This document shows positions 6,482 through 9,479 of a stretch of 9,479 bases of DNA, in pieces. Position numbers and translations under genes: made by a program. Positions within the stretch are counted from its first letter, which is position 1. Every line of letters starts with the position of its first letter. The stretch lies in the NCBI GenBank assembly GCA_030598385.1, contig JAUVQB010000036.1:1-9479 (forward strand), in the 5' to 3' direction. This DNA is from Alphaproteobacteria bacterium (lineage in GTDB: Bacteria; Pseudomonadota; Alphaproteobacteria; Kiloniellales; JAKSDN01). The notes beneath the pieces are model-generated. The model ran no database searches. It was not told where the DNA came from and saw only the letters and a program-made list of their open reading frames with translations.

Positions 6482-7465
6482 ATGAGCCTTGCGGTAGCCA
6501 TTCAGATGGACCCCATGGACGCCATCGATATCGAGGCCGACAGCACCTTCGCCCTGGCCTTGGAGGCCCAGCGCCGGGGCCATGGACTCTACCACCACTT
6601 GCCCCAGGCCTTGACCTTGCGCGACGGCCGGGTCACGGCTCGGGCTCAGGCCTTGGACGTGCGCCGGGAACTCGGCAATCACTTCTCGCTGGGCGCGCCA
6701 GAGGTGATCGACCTGGCCGGCGTCGATGTGGTGCTTATGCGCCAAGACCCACCCTTCGACATGGCCTACATCACGGCCACCCACCTGCTCGAACACATCC
6801 ACCCGGACACTCTCGTGGTGAACGATCCGGTTCACGTGCGCAACGCCCCGGAGAAGCTTTACGCCACCCACTTCAACGACCTCATGCCGCCCACGCTGAT
6901 CACCAGCGACAAGGAGCAGATTCGGTCGTTCCGCGCCGAACACGAGGACATCATCGTCAAGCCGCTCTATGGCAATGGTGGAGCCGGCGTGTTTCACGTC
7001 CCGCCTGGCGACGATAACCTGAACGCCTTGATGGAGATGTTCACCAGCCTCTACCGCGAGCCGGTCATGATCCAGAAGTACCTCCCCGAGGTGCGCGACG
7101 GCGACAAGCGGATCATCCTCATCGATGGCCGTCCGGCCGGGGCGCTTAACCGCATACCGCCGGCCGGCGAGGCGCGCTCCAATCTGCACGTGGGCGGCCG
7201 CCCCGTGAAGGCCGAGCTCGACCGCCGCGACCACGAGATCTGCGAGGCCATCGGCCCGTCCTTGACGGAGCGCGGCCTGATCTTCGTCGGCATCGACGTG
7301 ATCGGCGGCTACATGACCGAGATCAACGTGACCTCGCCCACCGGCATCCAGGAAATCGGCCGCTTCGACGATGTCTCGCTCGAGACGGAGATCTGGGACG
7401 CCATCGAGGCCCGCTTTGCCAGTCTCCACTCCGCCGCCGAGCACGTGCGCCAGCGCGAGGCGTGA
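6482..7465 (+). CDS. gshB: Glutathione synthetase
   Basis: GshB carries out the second step of glutathione synthesis, the ATP-dependent joining of gamma-glutamylcysteine and glycine, in the cytoplasm as a tetramer. The 327 residues cover the whole family: an N-terminal domain opening with [13 protein letters not shown] (3-15) and carrying [11 protein letters not shown] (84-94), the NDP turn (114-116), and an ATP-grasp domain with [14 protein letters not shown] (157-170). MIQKYLPEV (196-204), [10 protein letters not shown] (207-216), the RSNLHVGG loop (233-240) and the metal-binding INVTSPTG (281-288) are all intact. The start is fixed by the AAGGAG site. gshB close to rsmI-yraN is usual in alphaproteobacteria. 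A glutathione S-transferase gene about 1.4 kb downstream on the other strand is a plausible user of the product. The gene faces the dehydrogenase across a 54-base gap in which I see no clear terminator. Confidence 0.98.
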   Translation: MSLAVAIQMDPMDAIDIEADSTFALALEAQRRGHGLYHHLPQALTLRDGRVTARAQALDVRRELGNHFSLGAPEVIDLAGVDVVLMRQDPPFDMAYITATHLLEHIHPDTLVVNDPVHVRNAPEKLYATHFNDLMPPTLITSDKEQIRSFRAEHEDIIVKPLYGNGGAGVFHVPPGDDNLNALMEMFTSLYREPVMIQKYLPEVRDGDKRIILIDGRPAGALNRIPPAGEARSNLHVGGRPVKAELDRRDHEICEAIGPSLTERGLIFVGIDVIGGYMTEINVTSPTGIQEIGRFDDVSLETEIWDAIEARFASLHSAAEHVRQREA

Positions 7466-7519
7466 GGCGCGAAGCGATCTAGTTGATAGGTCTCTGAACC
7501 GGCCCTCGCCCCGGCCCGC

Positions 7520-8482
7520 TCAGCCCTCGACCAGGTTTTCGAGCGGCTCGCCGGCCCGCCAGCGCTCCAGATTGTCGGCGAAGAAGTGGGCGAACCGCGC
7601 CGTCCAATCGGGCACCGAATCGGCCACATGCGGGGTCAGGATGACATTCTCCAGCCGCCAAAGCGGGCTGTCCGCGGGCAGCGGCTCGGTTTCGAAGACA
7701 TCGAGGTAAGCCCCGCCCAAGCGGCCGCCCTCTAGGGCGGAGATCACGGCCGCCTCGTCGATTATCGCTCCGCGGGCCGTGTTGATCAAAAGTGCCCCCG
7801 GCTTCATGACGGCAAGCGCAGCCCGGTCGATGGTGTGCCGGGTCGTGTCGTCGAGGCGCAGATGCAGGCTCGCCACGTCGGCCTCGGCCAGGACCTCATG
7901 CAGCGACTCGGGTGGATAGAGCGCGTCGGCTGCCGGATGGGGCGTGGCGCTACGGCGCAACCCCAGGACCCGCATGCCGAGCGCTTTGGCAAGGCTCGCC
8001 ACCCGCCCGCCGATCTGCCCGAGCCCGACCACCGCGAGGGTCTGGCCGGCCAGCGGGCGGAAATAGTGCTGCCGCCATTCCGCTCGGCGCTGCTGGTCCA
8101 GATAGCGGGGAAAATTCCCGTTCAGCAGGAGGATGGCGGCGATGACGGTTTCGGCCTGAAAGGGGGCGAGCACGCCAGCGCAGTTGGTCACCGTCAGGCG
8201 CTGGCTGTCCCAAGGCTGGATGTGCTCGTATCCCGAGCCGCCGACCTGGAACCACTTGACCGTCGGAAAATCCACCGCCGGTCGGTGGCCGGCCGGGGGG
8301 AAGTTTGGCTGCTTGATGGAAAAAACCACGTCGGGCCGCACTCGCTCCAAGGCCGCCGGAACCGCCTCGCCCGAGGTGGCATAGTGGATCGTCAGGTCCG
8401 GGAAGCGCGCCGCGAGCGGCGCGCGAAAATCCTCGGGCCGGTCGTGCAGCACCAGCACGCGGCACTCGCCGGGCGCCGCCAT
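7520..8482 (-). CDS. D-2-hydroxyacid dehydrogenase (NAD(P)-dependent)
   Basis: Members of this cytoplasmic family reduce 2-oxoacids such as glyoxylate, hydroxypyruvate or phenylpyruvate to D-2-hydroxyacids, or run the reverse; the substrate here cannot be told from sequence. The 320 residues are a full-length protein: a substrate domain (about 1-105 and 290-320) around a Rossmann domain with VVGLGQIGGRVA (151-162; GxGxxG at 153-158). The catalytic set is complete: Arg237 in NTARGAI, Glu266 in DVFETEP and His285 in TPHVAD. The beta-2 strand ends in LRRS (175-178) with arginines instead of an acidic residue, which points to NADPH. The substrate loop GGSGYEHI (81-88) departs from the common GAGVD(H/N)I. 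It starts 5 bases after the stop of the small Cys/His protein gene and has no strong ribosome binding site, so it is probably the last gene of that operon. Confidence 0.92.
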   Translation of the reverse strand: MAAPGECRVLVLHDRPEDFRAPLAARFPDLTIHYATSGEAVPAALERVRPDVVFSIKQPNFPPAGHRPAVDFPTVKWFQVGGSGYEHIQPWDSQRLTVTNCAGVLAPFQAETVIAAILLLNGNFPRYLDQQRRAEWRQHYFRPLAGQTLAVVGLGQIGGRVASLAKALGMRVLGLRRSATPHPAADALYPPESLHEVLAEADVASLHLRLDDTTRHTIDRAALAVMKPGALLINTARGAIIDEAAVISALEGGRLGGAYLDVFETEPLPADSPLWRLENVILTPHVADSVPDWTARFAHFFADNLERWRAGEPLENLVEG

Positions 8483-8487
8483 AGGCG

Positions 8488-8748
8488 CTATCGCAAGCTG
8501 GAGAGGTTGGCGATCAGCGCGGTATGGGTCTGCCTAATCTCTTCGGCGATCTTGTGGGCCTTGTCGAGATCCGGCGAACAGCAGCTGTGGGCGACCTCGA
8601 CGCAGCGCGCCGACTCGCTCAGCACCGCCTCGATGATCTCTTGCTCGACGGCGTCGGCTATCGCCTTGGCCAAATCCGCATTGGGGCTTGTCTCAAGAAG
8701 GCCGCCGATCACCTCGGCGGCGTGCTCCGCGCGATTTCGAAAGTTCAT
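8488..8748 (-). CDS. Small uncharacterised helical protein with Cys/His cluster
   Basis: I do not recognise this 86-residue protein. It is predicted soluble (no signal peptide or membrane segment) and mostly alpha-helical: about 7-19, 24-55 and 60-81, rich in Ala, Glu and Ile. Cys49, His54, Cys56, Cys57 and His65 lie together in a C-x4-H-x-CC-x7-H pattern that could bind a metal or sense redox state; this is inference. The start at ATG 8748 is set by GGAGG (8759-8755) 6 bases upstream. An alternative ATG at 8835 would add 29 residues of low-complexity character and lacks such a site. It lies 5 bases before the dehydrogenase gene and 112 bases after the glutathione S-transferase gene, all on the same strand, so it may take part in the same process. 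Confidence 0.75.
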   Translation of the reverse strand: MNFRNRAEHAAEVIGGLLETSPNADLAKAIADAVEQEIIEAVLSESARCVEVAHSCCSPDLDKAHKIAEEIRQTHTALIANLSSLR

Positions 8749-8754
8749 GGGCTC

Positions 8755-8759
8755 CCTCC
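8755..8759 (-). promoter_or_regulatory. Shine-Dalgarno GGAGG deciding the start of the small Cys/His protein
   Basis: A perfect GGAGG on the minus strand, in a longer G/A run, lies 6 bases before ATG 8748. It supports the 86-residue form over the longer reading frame. Confidence 0.7.
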
Positions 8760-8860
8760 CCCGATTGTCTGTTCTCTGCGCCACAAGACTACCCGATATT
8801 CCCCGGCAATTCCCAGGGCCGCGGAGTGGTGCCATCCCGGCCGGCCGAAATCGCCGTCGA

Positions 8861-9479
8861 TCAGCCTGCCTCCGGCCGTGGATGGCCCGGCATCAGCTCG
8901 TAGGGATGTACCCAGCCGGGCAGGGCCTTGATTCGCTCCAGCCAGGCGCCGACGTTGGGGAATTCGTCCCAGGCGGTGCCGATCTCCTCGGGCCAGAAGA
9001 GATAGCCGCACAAGGAGAGATCGGCGATGGTCGGCCGCGCGCCGAGGGCGAAGGCCCGCGTCGAAAGATGCTCGTTCAAGACTCCCAAGGCGCCGTTCGA
9101 GCGCGTGCGCAGGAAATCGATGACCGGCCCCTCCCGGGTGCCGCCGAAGGTCCTGAGGAAGCGCAGGGTGGCCGTGTAGCTGGTCAGCTTGTGGTTGTCG
9201 AACAGCAGCCAGCGCAGGATTTCCCGCCGATCGTTCTCGCTTTCCGGTCCGAACTCACCGAGCTGCCCGGCCAGATAGTCGAGGATGACGCCGGACTGCG
9301 CCAGCTCGAGCGCCCCGTGTTCGAGCAGCGGCACCTCGCCCATGACGTTGACGGCGCGGAATACCGGGGTGCGGGTTTCGCCGTTGAAGTAGTCGACGAA
9401 GCGCGGCTCCCAGTCGGCGCCGCAGAGCTCGAGCATGAGGGCGGCTTTGTAGGCGTTGCCCGATTGGGCGAAACAGTGC
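8861..9479 (-). CDS. Glutathione S-transferase family protein (N-terminus cut by window end)
   Basis: Cytoplasmic GSTs conjugate glutathione to electrophiles or use it as a reductant; the substrate is unknown here. The open frame continues past ATG 9436 to the window edge, adding HCFAQSGNAYKAAL before that Met. These residues are the first strand, active-site loop and first helix of the thioredoxin-like domain, so ATG 9436 is internal and the true start lies beyond 9479. Counting from Met 9436, GEVPLLEHG (33-41) holds the cis-Pro36 that contacts glutathione, and LAQSGVILDYLA (45-56) has the Gln-Ser pair that binds the gamma-glutamyl group. The all-helical C-terminal domain (about 70-175) contains ARPTIADLSLCGYL, the usual N-cap/Asp segment. 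The Ser of AQSGN is the probable catalytic-site residue. Only a residue or few beyond the edge are likely missing. Confidence 0.9.
   Translation of the reverse strand, partial: HCFAQSGNAYKAALMLELCGADWEPRFVDYFNGETRTPVFRAVNVMGEVPLLEHGALELAQSGVILDYLAGQLGEFGPESENDRREILRWLLFDNHKLTSYTATLRFLRTFGGTREGPVIDFLRTRSNGALGVLNEHLSTRAFALGARPTIADLSLCGYLFWPEEIGTAWDEFPNVGAWLERIKALPGWVHPYELMPGHPRPEAG

Noticed and set aside
6287..7444. Long open frame on the minus strand opposite gshB
   Set aside because: Repetitive Gly/Val/Asp/His-rich composition typical of an antisense frame in GC-rich DNA, no recognisable domain, and gshB on the other strand is certain.
7466..7519. Search for a bidirectional terminator between gshB and the dehydrogenase
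   Set aside because: Only short GGCC/CCGG self-complementary patches and no stable stem with a T tract.
8749..8835. 29-residue N-terminal extension of the small Cys/His protein to ATG 8835
   Set aside because: No ribosome binding site at 8835, non-descript sequence, whereas GGAGG stands 6 bases before ATG 8748.
8749..8860. Promoter for the small Cys/His protein operon in the gap after the GST
   Set aside because: AT-richer bases occur near 8787-8800, but no pair of -35 and -10 boxes with acceptable spacing was found, so transcription may simply continue from the GST gene.

Overview
This GC-rich window, with little non-coding space, looks like chromosomal DNA from an alphaproteobacterium. 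The Rhodospirillales are my best guess, from gene order and the style of the proteins. No mobile element, CRISPR array, rRNA or tRNA gene was seen. Both ends cut through genes: rph on the left and a glutathione S-transferase on the right. Every complete gene reads through without a frameshift.

Left part (2-3545). The 3' end of rph (RNase PH), then rdgB (house-cleaning nucleotide pyrophosphatase) and hemW (heme-chaperone-type radical SAM protein), lie on the + strand. rdgB and hemW overlap by 4 bases. Converging on hemW is a minus-strand lipoprotein gene of the penicillin-binding-protein activator (LpoA-like) family, whose stop codon lies 8 bases inside the end of hemW.

Middle (3569-6384). 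Divergent from the lipoprotein gene runs a tight + strand set: rsmI (16S rRNA 2'-O-methyltransferase), yraN (UPF0102 nuclease-fold protein), a dual-BON outer-membrane lipoprotein of the DolP/YraP type, and a SirB1-like transglutaminase-fold protein with TPR-like helices. Two of these junctions are 4-base stop/start overlaps. The lpoA-like, rsmI, yraN and dolP-like neighbourhood is the one found in E. coli (rsmI, lpoA, yraN, diaA, dolP) without diaA. It joins ribosome modification to cell-envelope maintenance. A sigma70-like promoter for the lipoprotein gene lies over the rsmI start codon.

Right part (6385-9479). gshB (glutathione synthetase) has its own strong ribosome binding site and a possible -10 element. 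Facing it on the minus strand are a glutathione S-transferase (cut by the window end), a small uncharacterised Cys/His-containing helical protein of 86 residues, and a D-2-hydroxyacid dehydrogenase. The last two are nearly contiguous and probably co-transcribed. Glutathione synthesis and a glutathione-using enzyme therefore lie near each other, though on opposite strands.

No obviously new multi-gene system is visible. Most of the window is conserved housekeeping. The least explained items are the 86-residue Cys/His protein, the promoter/start-codon overlap at lpoA-like/rsmI, the competing start of the BON lipoprotein gene, and a tandem heptamer inside rsmI.
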